DNA from: CAZGVW01 sp964529265
Lineage (GTDB): Bacteria > Planctomycetota > Phycisphaerae > Phycisphaerales > UBA1924
NCBI GenBank assembly: GCA_964529265.1
Contig: CAZGVW010000045.1
Coordinates: 1 to 5,717 of the forward strand
Reading direction: 5' to 3'
Length of the DNA: 5,717 nt
This document shows positions 1 through 5,455 of the stretch, in pieces. The first letter of the stretch is position 1, and every line of letters starts with the position of its first letter. Both the position numbers and the translations under genes were made by a program. The notes under the pieces are model-generated. The model saw only the letters and a program-made list of their open reading frames with translations, was not told the DNA's origin and ran no database searches.

Positions 1-245
1 CGCACATCCTGCGATTCCGATCACCGGCCTCGGCAGCCTGGCGTCGCCGAGCGCACGGGCGATGCCGAACGCGCGGCTGGGCAACCGGGAACCGGGTGCT
101 CGCGGACGCACGGCTGGATCAACGCGGCTGGATCGGCGGACACGCGGTCGGTCGATCGGCGCGACTGCTCTGAGGCATTCTGCCCAGGCCTTTGCTCCGT
201 GGTCATGTCGCCGCGACCTGACATGTGCGTGGCCGCGTTCCCCTC

Positions 246-292
246 CGGCCGATATTGACCCTCCGAGCACCGGCGCCGGGATCGGCCGATAT
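246..292. repeat. Direct repeat CGGCCGATAT, two copies upstream of mntA
   Basis: The ten-base word CGGCCGATAT occurs at 246-255 and 283-292, with starts 37 bases apart. The second copy overlaps the -10-like box and lies 12 bases before the mntA start codon. The position suits an operator for autoregulation, which many toxin-antitoxin operons have, but that is inference. The word contains CGGCCG, a common palindrome in GC-rich DNA, so chance is possible. Confidence 0.35.
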
Positions 293-295
293 GAT
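290..295 (+). promoter_or_regulatory. Possible -10 box (TATGAT) for the mntA-hepT operon
   Basis: TATGAT differs from the sigma-70 consensus at one base. No -35 hexamer lies 16-18 bases upstream; the only TTGACC (255-260) is 29 bases away, too far. Initiation from this box would fall around 302, almost at the ATG at 305, implying a leaderless or nearly leaderless message. That fits the poor ribosome-binding site, which is only GAAG at 297-300. Confidence 0.25.
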
Positions 296-304
296 TGAAG
301 ACGT

Positions 305-607
305 ATGGCCCGACTGAATGTCCATCTCCCCGCGTCGCGATTGGCCGAGATCTGTCAGCGTCATGGGATCGCGCGGCTGTCCCTCTTCGGCTCGGTCCTG
401 CGCGACGACTTTGGTCCGGACAGCGATGTCGACGTGCTCGTCGAGTTCCGGCCCGGCGTCCGCTGCGGCCTGCTCGGGATGGCCCGGATCGAGCGCGAGC
501 TGGCCGATCTCATCGGCCGCCCCGTCGACCTCCGGACGCCGGCCGAATTGAGCCGCTACTTTCGCGATCGGGTGATCGCCGAGGCCGTCCTGCAGTATGC
601 CGCCTGA
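305..607 (+). CDS. mntA: MntA-type minimal nucleotidyltransferase antitoxin
   Basis: This 100-residue protein matches the MNT (DNA polymerase beta-like nucleotidyltransferase) antitoxins paired with HEPN toxins. The signature GSX10DXD is exact: Gly29-Ser30, ten residues, then Asp41 and Asp43 as metal ligands. A third acidic position is Asp75 in the VDLRTP segment, followed by the usual SRYFRD helix and a QYA-type C terminus. The length is normal for the family. In characterised pairs the antitoxin neutralises HepT by transferring AMP groups from ATP to a tyrosine in the toxin's RX4HXY motif. Its last codons overlap the hepT start by 11 bases, typical of translational coupling. The protein has no signal peptide and should be cytoplasmic. 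All catalytic residues are present, so it looks functional even though its partner is broken. Housekeeping nucleotidyltransferases of this fold are much longer, so family assignment is firm. Confidence 0.9.
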   Translation: MARLNVHLPASRLAEICQRHGIARLSLFGSVLRDDFGPDSDVDVLVEFRPGVRCGLLGMARIERELADLIGRPVDLRTPAELSRYFRDRVIAEAVLQYAA

Positions 608-921
608 CCCCGATGTCGTCCGTCTTCGGCATATGCTCGACGCCGCCGAGGATCTCCGCGGGACGGAAGCGCGCGGACTTGGACCGCGATCGGATGCTGG
701 TTCTGTCGCTGGTCAAATGCATCGAGATCGTCGGGGAGGCGGCGAGTCGAGTCTCGGAGGCGACGCAGGCCGAGGTACCGGCATTGCCGTGGGCTGACAT
801 CGTCGGAATGCGGCATCGCTTGATCCACGCCTACTACGACGTCGATCACGACCGCGTGTGGGACACGGTGTCGGAGGATCTTCCGATGCTGATCGAGGCG
901 CTGCGAGACTACCTTGGCTGA
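597..921 (+). pseudogene. hepT: HepT-type HEPN ribonuclease toxin, frameshifted near its N terminus
   Basis: Two frames together make one HepT (DUF86) protein. From ATG 597 the first frame reads MPPDPDVVRLRHMLDAAED, a typical HepT first helix, and then loses resemblance. From about 655 the next frame (+1) carries the rest: AGRKRADLDRDRM, the EIVGEAASRVS helix, the PWADIVGMRHRLIHAYYDVD block and the DLPMLIEAL ending, stopping at 921. The RX4HXY active-site motif is intact (Arg codon 811-813, His 826-828, Tyr 832-834); that Tyr is the AMP acceptor in characterised systems. Compared from memory with relatives, about three residues are missing at the junction, so a net loss of about 8 bases is likely. 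An alternative ATG at 613 opens the second frame and would give a 102-residue protein with an unrelated first dozen residues and no first helix. A sequencing error or recoding could also explain the break. HEPN toxins are RNases; this copy is probably inactive. Confidence 0.8.
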
Positions 922-930
922 ACGGGCAAA

Positions 931-953
931 GAGCCCGCCTTCCGGACGGGCTC
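931..953. terminator. GC-rich hairpin between convergent genes, possible bidirectional terminator
   Basis: GAGCCCG (931-937) pairs with CGGGCTC (947-953) around a nine-base loop, starting nine bases after the hepT stop. No T-run follows on the + strand. On the minus strand the stem is followed by TTTGCCC, a weak tract. An overlapping alternative pairs GGGC (924-927) with GCCC (933-936). The location between convergent transcription units supports a terminator role. Confidence 0.5.
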
Positions 954-1128
954 CTGTGCAAATCAGGGCGGGTTCGGCCTTCCGTTCACGCGATTCCTCT
1001 CGAATGAGGACTGGTCGGCCGAGGGACGGATCCGCCACAACAGCGATCTCATAGTTGCGGCCGAGATTGCACGTGTGTTCGGTTCCGTCGACGCGAGTCG
1101 TGTCGACTTGGCAGAGGTGCGTGTGAGG

Positions 1129-1328
1129 CTATCGGAGCAGTCGCTCGATGCATTGCGCGAGCACGATGCGTTGAAGCGCGAGGCACTGTTCCGACGGACG
1201 CTTTGGTGCGGCGGGTATACGGCGACGCCCTTCGAGATCGAACGTCGCGCCACATTCGGGACAGCGACCGTGCGCCGAACCACTGACGTTATAGCCGCGT
1301 GGGGGCACGTGGGTTCGTGACGTCTCAA
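1129..1328 (-). pseudogene. Decayed zinc-ribbon protein remnant
   Basis: Read on the minus strand, the frame running into the region encodes HEPTCPH. After a single missing base at 1298/1299, the next frame encodes GYNVSGSAHGRCPECGATFD. Restoring one T would give CPHCGYNVSGSAHG followed by RCPECG, a four-cysteine zinc ribbon of the CPxCGYxxxG...RCPECG style common in Planctomycetota. The frame runs for 44 codons and reaches an amber TAG at 1129-1131. Past that stop the same frame stays open and protein-like (CNLGRNYEIAVVADPSLGRP) to at least 960, so the original gene may have been longer. There is no clear start of its own; a TTG at 1326-1328 is possible. The upstream reading frame continues without interruption from the truncated serine hydrolase. 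The function of the parent protein is unknown. Confidence 0.55.
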
Positions 1329-1670
1329 CGCGAGTGGCCTCAGGCGAACGCGACCTTCCTCTTGAAGCATCAGGATCGCGGTCGCGGTCAGAGTCTTCGT
1401 GATGGACGCGCCGTGGGAGGGCGTGTCCGGCGTGAACGGCACGCCCTCGGCGACGTTCGCCAGTCCGAAGCCGCGTTCGTACAAGACTTCGTCGTTCCTA
1501 CCGGCAACGACCGCTCCGCTGACGAAGTATCCTTGCTCTTGGAGGCTGGCCATCAACGAGTCGATCGACTCCGAAACGGAAGACAGTTGCTGGGATCTCG
1601 CGCAGGACGTGGAGGTCGATATAGCAACTCCAAGCACCAGCGTTGCGAGGTGTCCCCTACACGGAACCAT
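1329..1670 (-). pseudogene. Truncated exported SxxK serine hydrolase (beta-lactamase / class C-like family)
   Basis: The start is ATG at 1668-1670, chosen because GGAGG (minus strand, 1679-1683) sits eight bases upstream. The first 25 residues look like an export signal: MVPCR, then a hydrophobic stretch LATLVLGVAI (residues 8-17), then a Cys at 23 in a poor lipobox. Next come the family landmarks: SGAVVAGRNDEVLYERGFG (about 51-69), GLANVAEGVPFTPDT, and the nucleophile motif SITK with Ser89 and Lys92, followed by TLTATAILMLQEEGRVRL. At residue 110 the match stops abruptly, where relatives continue with a DDPV-like segment. The Tyr-x-Asn and His/Lys-x-Gly motifs are absent, and relatives are usually 350-500 residues long. 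The remaining frame reads into a zinc-ribbon remnant. The product cannot be a working hydrolase. Relatives include class C beta-lactamases, esterases and DD-peptidases; the original substrate cannot be told. Confidence 0.78.
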
Positions 1671-1678
1671 CGTGTGAA

Positions 1679-1683
1679 CCTCC
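1679..1683 (-). promoter_or_regulatory. Ribosome-binding site of the truncated serine hydrolase
   Basis: GGAGG on the minus strand, with eight bases to ATG 1670. An alternative in-frame ATG at 1685 overlaps this site, so it would lack its own ribosome-binding site and is not the start. Confidence 0.6.
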
Positions 1684-1701
1684 ATCCATCCTGAGTGAAC
1701 T

Positions 1702-1729
1702 CCCCATGGGCGTTGGCGGACCATTGGGG
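1702..1729. promoter_or_regulatory. Imperfect inverted repeat in the divergent intergenic region
   Basis: CCCCATGG (1702-1709) faces CCATTGGGG (1721-1729), complementary apart from one bulged base, with an 11-base centre. It lies about 30 bases upstream of the serine hydrolase start on one side and about 90 bases upstream of the lipoprotein promoter-like box on the other. It could be a dyad operator for either gene; no regulator gene is visible, and it may be incidental. Confidence 0.25.
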
Positions 1730-1817
1730 GGTGTAACGTGCGGCTTCGCGCTTGCGCCGAACTCAAACCCGGATTGATGGTGCGGAGCGCGGAATCGGCC
1801 GCCAACGAGAAAGATCA

Positions 1818-1826
1818 TGCTACACT
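1818..1826 (+). promoter_or_regulatory. Extended -10 promoter-like element for the propeller lipoprotein
   Basis: TGCTACACT at 1818-1826 fits the extended -10 pattern TGnTAnnnT, with TACACT as the hexamer. No good -35 box is visible. Initiation would fall near 1833, giving a leader of about 50 bases to ATG 1883. That agrees with choosing ATG 1883 over the upstream in-frame ATGs at 1817 and 1835. Confidence 0.3.
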
Positions 1827-1882
1827 CATGCTCGATGGCGACGAAGGTCGTAGGCGAAACGCCCAATGGAGAATCCCGGCTC

Positions 1883-2998
1883 ATGCTTAGGTCAATCTTT
1901 GTTTCGATCGTTAGCATCGCGTTCTTGACCATCGGGTGCACCAAACAGCCCGAATCCGCACAAGGATCCGACACGATCAGTCGTCCTGCGTCCGCACTCG
2001 ATCAGCCGCCCTCATCTCAAGATGCTATCCACTTGCCACAAACGAGAGATGTGCAACCGCGCTCGACTTCTCTCGTGATCGACGTCGACCCAACCGCGGA
2101 AATAAGCGGAGTCGTGCGATCGGTGTTTGAGGATTCACGCGGAGTGCTTTGGATCGGCGGCGAATGCGACCTGTTTCGGTACGACGGAAGTACTTTGACC
2201 AGCTACGGCATCGTGGATGATCTGGGCCGGGGCGTCACGATCAAAGAGATTGTCGAAGACAAGGCCGGCAACATATGGTGTGGAACAACGGGTGGCATCA
2301 CCAGAATCGATGGGAAGTCATTCACGAGCTATGGCGAAAAGGACGGCTTGATCAGCCGTGATGTCTGGAGCATGGCTGTTGACGCGAGCGGTGTGATGTG
2401 GATCGGCACGATTGAGGGCGTCTGCCGATTTGACGGTAGAACGTTCTCCCCCTTCGCACTTCCGGAAGCCCAGCCCGATCCGACCAGAGGCGTGACCAGT
2501 GGCAAGTTCGTGCATTGCATCATGGTGGATCGCAAAGGACGGGTGTGGTTCGGCACGAACGGAGGAGCGTACATCTATGACGAAGAGACACTGACAAACA
2601 TCTCCGAACACGACGGCCTGCCGAACAATGCCGTCGGCAGCATTCTCGAAGACAAGTCGGGAAACATCTGGTTCGGGACGATTCACGGAGGCATCAGTCG
2701 GTTTGATGGAAGGGACTTTACAAACTTCACCGAGCAGGGAATCGTCGAAGGCAAAGAGATCTGGTGCATTCATGAAGGTCGATCTGGAAACGTGTGGTTC
2801 TCCGGCAAGCGATCTCCCTTGTATCGATATGACGGCAACGCATTCACCAAAGTGAATGAGCAGGATGGCATCACGTCGGTCGCGTTCACCATCGAGGAAG
2901 ACAACAGCGGACGGCTGTGGCTGGGCGGAACGCTAGGCCTCTTTCGACATGACGGCGAGTCGTTTGTCCGAGTCACAAAGGACGGTCCGTGGCGGTAA
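1883..2998 (+). CDS. Exported lipoprotein with a seven-bladed 'two-component regulator propeller'
   Basis: The start at 1883 begins a typical signal sequence (MLRSIFVSIVSIAFLTIGC), with the lipoprotein-like Cys at residue 19 and a GGAG 11 bases upstream. Upstream in-frame starts would bury the signal. Residues 20-75 are a Ser/Pro/Gln-rich linker. Residues 78-371 contain seven repeats of about 30-40 residues on the pattern I..I.eD..GniWfGT..Gi.rfDG..ft, as in Reg_prop repeats: near 78-109, 120-151, 161-191, 210-241, 251-283, 293-324 and 333-364. Each has the DxxGxxW turn except repeat 6, which has GRSGNVW. Seven blades make one closed propeller; the large hybrid kinases of this family have two such propellers plus Y_Y_Y, transmembrane and kinase domains, all absent here. 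So this is a stand-alone periplasmic or surface-anchored propeller, probably a ligand- or protein-binding module. A/T-ending codons are more frequent than in the metallohydrolase gene downstream, hinting at a different origin. No operon partner is evident. Confidence 0.85.
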   Translation: MLRSIFVSIVSIAFLTIGCTKQPESAQGSDTISRPASALDQPPSSQDAIHLPQTRDVQPRSTSLVIDVDPTAEISGVVRSVFEDSRGVLWIGGECDLFRYDGSTLTSYGIVDDLGRGVTIKEIVEDKAGNIWCGTTGGITRIDGKSFTSYGEKDGLISRDVWSMAVDASGVMWIGTIEGVCRFDGRTFSPFALPEAQPDPTRGVTSGKFVHCIMVDRKGRVWFGTNGGAYIYDEETLTNISEHDGLPNNAVGSILEDKSGNIWFGTIHGGISRFDGRDFTNFTEQGIVEGKEIWCIHEGRSGNVWFSGKRSPLYRYDGNAFTKVNEQDGITSVAFTIEEDNSGRLWLGGTLGLFRHDGESFVRVTKDGPWR

Positions 2999-3124
2999 TG
3001 CCCCGGAGATGCGGCTTCGCGAATGTTGATCTACAACGGGCGGGGAACCGCTAAGCAGTGGATGAAGGAGGGAATGAACTCGGTGAAGTGAACTCTGCTT
3101 TCCGGCCACAACTTGGCCGACAAC
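2999..3124. other. Short intergenic region, no supported gene
   Basis: No convincing coding frame and no T-tailed hairpin directly after the lipoprotein stop. GGCCA and TGGCC around a five-base loop in the stretch before 3125 make only a weak stem. Confidence 0.4.
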
Positions 3125-3275
3125 TGACCTGCCCTCTCAACTTGGTACATCTTCCGGTACGGTTTACCGTGGCTGGACCAAGGAGGTCACATTCGCTGGC
3201 GACGTAGTGATTCAAGACGGAGCAGATCATCTCCAAGTTGCGCGAGGCCGACATGCTGTTGGCCAAGGAGCAAGG
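3125..3275 (+). mobile_element. Remnant of an IS3-type insertion sequence: left end plus 5' part of orfA
   Basis: The frame from 3211 encodes FKTEQIISKLREADMLLAKE, which matches the start of the helix-turn-helix OrfA of IS3-family transposases. Immediately upstream, in frame, are TGA (3208-3210), TAG (3205-3207), ACG, GCG and CTG (3196-3198). Relatives commonly begin M-A-x-K/R-R-F-K, so CTG probably replaces ATG, TAG a Lys codon and TGA an Arg codon. An excellent ribosome-binding site, AAGGAGG (3180-3186), survives nine bases before that CTG. Similarity ends near 3275, before the second half of the helix-turn-helix, and no OrfB (DDE integrase) sequence follows. TGACCTGCCCTC from 3125 lies where the terminal inverted repeat should be and resembles IS3-family ends, but I found no matching right end. 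This is a dead scar. Confidence 0.65.
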
Positions 3276-3334
3276 TGAGCGGCGTGCGTGCGCACATCCA
3301 CAGACGGGTGCGAACTTGCTCAGTGCTGCGGCAC

Positions 3335-3380
3335 AAAAAGGCACGAACGCCCACATGCCAATGCTTGTGGGCGTTCGTGC
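3335..3380 (-). terminator. Perfect 15-bp hairpin; intrinsic terminator reading on the minus strand
   Basis: GCACGAACGCCCACA (3341-3355) and TGTGGGCGTTCGTGC (3366-3380) are perfectly complementary, with a ten-base loop in which GC and GC can pair again. On the minus strand the stem is followed by C and then five T residues (3339-3335), the form of an intrinsic terminator. On the + strand only TTCAATC follows. No confident minus-strand gene ends here, so it may have outlived its gene. Confidence 0.5.
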
Positions 3381-3383
3381 TTC

Positions 3384-3509
3384 AATCGGGGCAACTGGCA
3401 TTTGTTTGAACCACGTGTCCCGCCCGTGGATCGGTTCGTGGAGCCGTTCATCGGGCCGCCCGACCCGTATCTCTCCGTCGTGGCGGATCTTGCGCGCCGC
3501 ACGGCCTGA
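3384..3509 (+). pseudogene. Orphan coding-like 3' fragment, family not recognised
   Basis: Directly after the hairpin one frame reads NRGNWHLFEPRVPPVD, then RFVEPFIGPPDPYLSVVADL and ARRTA, ending at TGA 3507-3509. Codons end mostly in G or C, as in the metallohydrolase gene, and the composition is protein-like rather than Arg/Ser-rich. The frame stays open upstream to 3288 through the hairpin, but there it is not protein-like, and no ribosome-binding site or start is obvious. I do not recognise the family. It may be the tail of a deleted gene, perhaps connected with the IS scar just upstream, or chance. Confidence 0.3.
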
Positions 3510-3775
3510 CGCCTCTCGGCACAGTTGACCATCTGTTCTTCAAGCTCCGGCAGGGAATCGATGCAGCCTGGGGCCCATTCCTGTCTGCAAGTGTGAACGA
3601 GAGCCGCTCTTGCGTCGTGATCGGCTGGATCTGGGTCTGGCACACGATCGCGCTGACCCACGTCCGACGAGCCACACTGGGCGCAGATATCGGCGTCGGT
3701 GTAGAATCTGTAGAAGAATCGGACCCCCGCGCGAGCGTCGATCGCTGCGCGTGCCCCGCCCCGGAGTGCATCGGT
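3510..3775. other. Intergenic region, no confident gene
   Basis: The most protein-like frame is on the minus strand, from about 3720 down to 3510, with FYRFYTDADICAQCG and LPELEEQMVNCAERRQ. It has one CxxC pair and scattered other cysteines, but the only ATG is at 3787 inside the neighbouring gene, and I recognise no family. On the + strand the metallohydrolase frame is open back to 3593, but that part is not signal-peptide-like and is not counted as coding. A TAGAAT at 3702-3707 could be a -10 box for the metallohydrolase gene, without a -35 partner. Confidence 0.4.
3763..3766 (+). promoter_or_regulatory. Ribosome-binding site deciding the metallohydrolase start
   Basis: GGAG lies nine bases before ATG 3776. 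This supports starting at 3776, where a signal peptide begins, rather than at the upstream in-frame ATG 3593. Confidence 0.55.
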
Positions 3776-5455
3776 ATGCGGCTCCACGCCTTTCGATTCG
3801 TCACCTCGTTTGTGGCCGGAACGGCCCAGATCATCATCGCGTCGTCCGCGGCGGCCCAGTCGGACTGGCGATTCGAGGTCGTCGATCAGAGCGGGAATCG
3901 GACCCCGGCGAGAGTGGCCACATACGACGCGGCGGCGCGGAAGTACCTTGTACCCGAAGGCGCGCTCTCCTGGGTGATGAGCCAGCAGCCGGGGCGTTAC
4001 AACGGCGCGGAGTACTTCTACACGAGCGGCGCGTTCAGGCTGAGCACGACCGCCACCGAGCTGGACCTGTACGTGCGGAAGGGTCTGGAGTATGCCATCG
4101 TCGAGCGGACGGTCACGCGGGGCGAGGAGCCAACGGTGATCCGAATGACCCGGGCCCTCGACATGAACGCCCGCGGGTTCTATTCAGGCGACGGGCACAT
4201 CCATCCGGTCGGCGGCAAGCCCGACTGGCTGCGGCTCCACGGCCGACGCTCGTTCTACGAGGAAGAGGACATCACCAACGAGCTCCTGCGAATGATCGTC
4301 GAAGCGGAGGACCTCGACTACGCCAACCTGCTCTCCTCCAACAGCCAGGGCGACGAAGTGCACATGGCGCACCGTGTCACCGGACGCGATGAGCCCGAAA
4401 GCGATCACGATCACATCCTGCGAACCTCGGAAGAGTACCGCTCGGAGGTGTACGGCCACATGGCGGTGTTCGGCGTCATTCGTCCGAGCGATCCAGTGTT
4501 CACCGGTCTCATGGGGAGCCTCACGCGCCCCTTCGACTATCCAACGAATCACGAAGCCTGTCTGAGATACCAGGAGCAGGGCGCATTCCCGAGCTTCGCG
4601 CACCTCCGGCAGCAGCAGAGCATCGCCCTGGAGTGCCCGGTTGACGTCGCGCTCGGTTCGCTCAGCGCGATCGAACTCCAAGGCTACGCTGTCGCGCCAC
4701 GCGCAGCGGCGCTCCTCTGGGAGAGGCTCATGAGCTGCGGTTTCGACGTCGTCATTACCGCGGGCACGGACTGCACGCTCACGTCGGTGATGAACCTGCC
4801 TGCCGGCGGGGCGCGCGTTTATGTCGATCTTGACGAGCGCCCGTTCACTCACGAGGCCTGGCTCGAGCGACTGGCCGAGGGGCGGGCTTTCACGACGAAT
4901 GGAGCCATGCTGCTTCTCACGGTCGATGGGAGGAAACCCGGCGAGTCGATCGAGATCGGGACGACCGCGCCGAAAGAGGTCGAAATCGAGGTTCTCGTCG
5001 ATTCGCTGTTCCCGTGGGACACCGTCACCCTGGTGATGAATAGCGAGGACGTCCTGTCCTTTCGGTCGGCGGAGGGCCATCAGCAAACGCAGCGGTTCAT
5101 TGGATCGATCACGCTCTCGCAGCCGGCGTGGATTTACGCGCATCTCGAAGGCGGCGTGGCCGCCGAGCACGTCCACGCACCGATGAACCCCTGGTGGACG
5201 CCGACGCACGACGCCTTTACGAACGCGATCTGGGTCCGGTCCGGCGAGACCCCGCGGCGCGACGCTGAAAGCGCGGTCTTCCTGATCGATTGGATCCGGG
5301 ACAACCTTCGAGCCCTCGAGCTGCGATCGAACTACGGCAGCCGGGCAAACCGCCGCACGGTTCGTGAGACGTTCATGCGGGCGTTGCAAGTGCTTGAGCA
5401 GCGCAGGGAAGAGGCCACCGTCGGTGGCGGTGCCCCTGGCTCGGGCGGCTCCTGA
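3776..5455 (+). CDS. Secreted CehA/McbA-family metallohydrolase (PHP-like)
   Basis: This is a 559-residue protein. Residues 1-28 form a signal peptide (MRLHAFRF, a hydrophobic core, then ASSAAAQ), so it is exported. Residues about 30-130 are the family's beta-rich N-terminal module (PARVATYDAAARKYLVPEGAL, YTSGAFRL, KGLEYAIVERTV, ending DMNARGFYSGDGHIHP). The catalytic PHP-like domain follows: GDGHIH (Asp139, His141, His143), YGHMAVFG (His228), SFAH (His276), ECPVD (Glu286, Asp290), SAIEL (Glu300) and AGTD (Asp332), the expected metal-site pattern. GRAFTTNGAMLLLTVDG (369-385) precedes a C-terminal beta module and FTNAIWV (481-487). Residues 498-559 are a helical, Arg/Glu-rich tail ending in Gly/Ser. 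CehA and McbA are named from carbaryl and related hydrolases, but the family is broad, so the substrate is unknown. The gene stands alone and is followed tail-to-tail by a near-identical 3' end on the other strand. Confidence 0.85.
   Translation: MRLHAFRFVTSFVAGTAQIIIASSAAAQSDWRFEVVDQSGNRTPARVATYDAAARKYLVPEGALSWVMSQQPGRYNGAEYFYTSGAFRLSTTATELDLYVRKGLEYAIVERTVTRGEEPTVIRMTRALDMNARGFYSGDGHIHPVGGKPDWLRLHGRRSFYEEEDITNELLRMIVEAEDLDYANLLSSNSQGDEVHMAHRVTGRDEPESDHDHILRTSEEYRSEVYGHMAVFGVIRPSDPVFTGLMGSLTRPFDYPTNHEACLRYQEQGAFPSFAHLRQQQSIALECPVDVALGSLSAIELQGYAVAPRAAALLWERLMSCGFDVVITAGTDCTLTSVMNLPAGGARVYVDLDERPFTHEAWLERLAEGRAFTTNGAMLLLTVDGRKPGESIEIGTTAPKEVEIEVLVDSLFPWDTVTLVMNSEDVLSFRSAEGHQQTQRFIGSITLSQPAWIYAHLEGGVAAEHVHAPMNPWWTPTHDAFTNAIWVRSGETPRRDAESAVFLIDWIRDNLRALELRSNYGSRANRRTVRETFMRALQVLEQRREEATVGGGAPGSGGS

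Larger units (their letters stand above)
1..304. other. No supported gene; upstream region of the MNT/HEPN pair
   Basis: I see no protein-like reading frame here. The open frames on both strands are rich in Arg, Ala, Gly and Pro, as expected from GC-rich noncoding DNA, and none shows a recognisable motif or a good ribosome-binding site. A ten-base word, CGGCTGGATC, occurs at 111-120 and again at 125-134. The last 60 bases carry the repeats and the promoter-like box listed separately. A decayed gene whose bulk lies left of the window cannot be excluded. Confidence 0.5.

Noticed and set aside
922..1320. Long open + strand frame with protein-like helical stretches (for example VDLAEVRVRLSEQSLDALRE).
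   Set aside because: It is codon-aligned antisense to the zinc-ribbon frame, has no start with a ribosome-binding site (only a GTG at 1075), and I recognise no motif in it. The RCPECG motif favours the minus strand.
1817..1882. Upstream starts (ATG 1817 and 1835) for the propeller lipoprotein.
   Set aside because: They would bury the lipoprotein signal, and they overlap or precede the expected transcription start from the extended -10 element.
3593..3775. Upstream in-frame extension of the metallohydrolase from ATG 3593.
   Set aside because: It would put about 61 non-conserved residues before a good signal peptide; ATG 3776 has GGAG at nine bases.
3510..3787. Minus-strand frame with an ICAQCG motif and a 3' hairpin further down.
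   Set aside because: One CxxC pair is not enough, the only start lies inside the metallohydrolase signal peptide, and the frame does not end near the hairpin in a protein-like way. It is described under the intergenic entry only.
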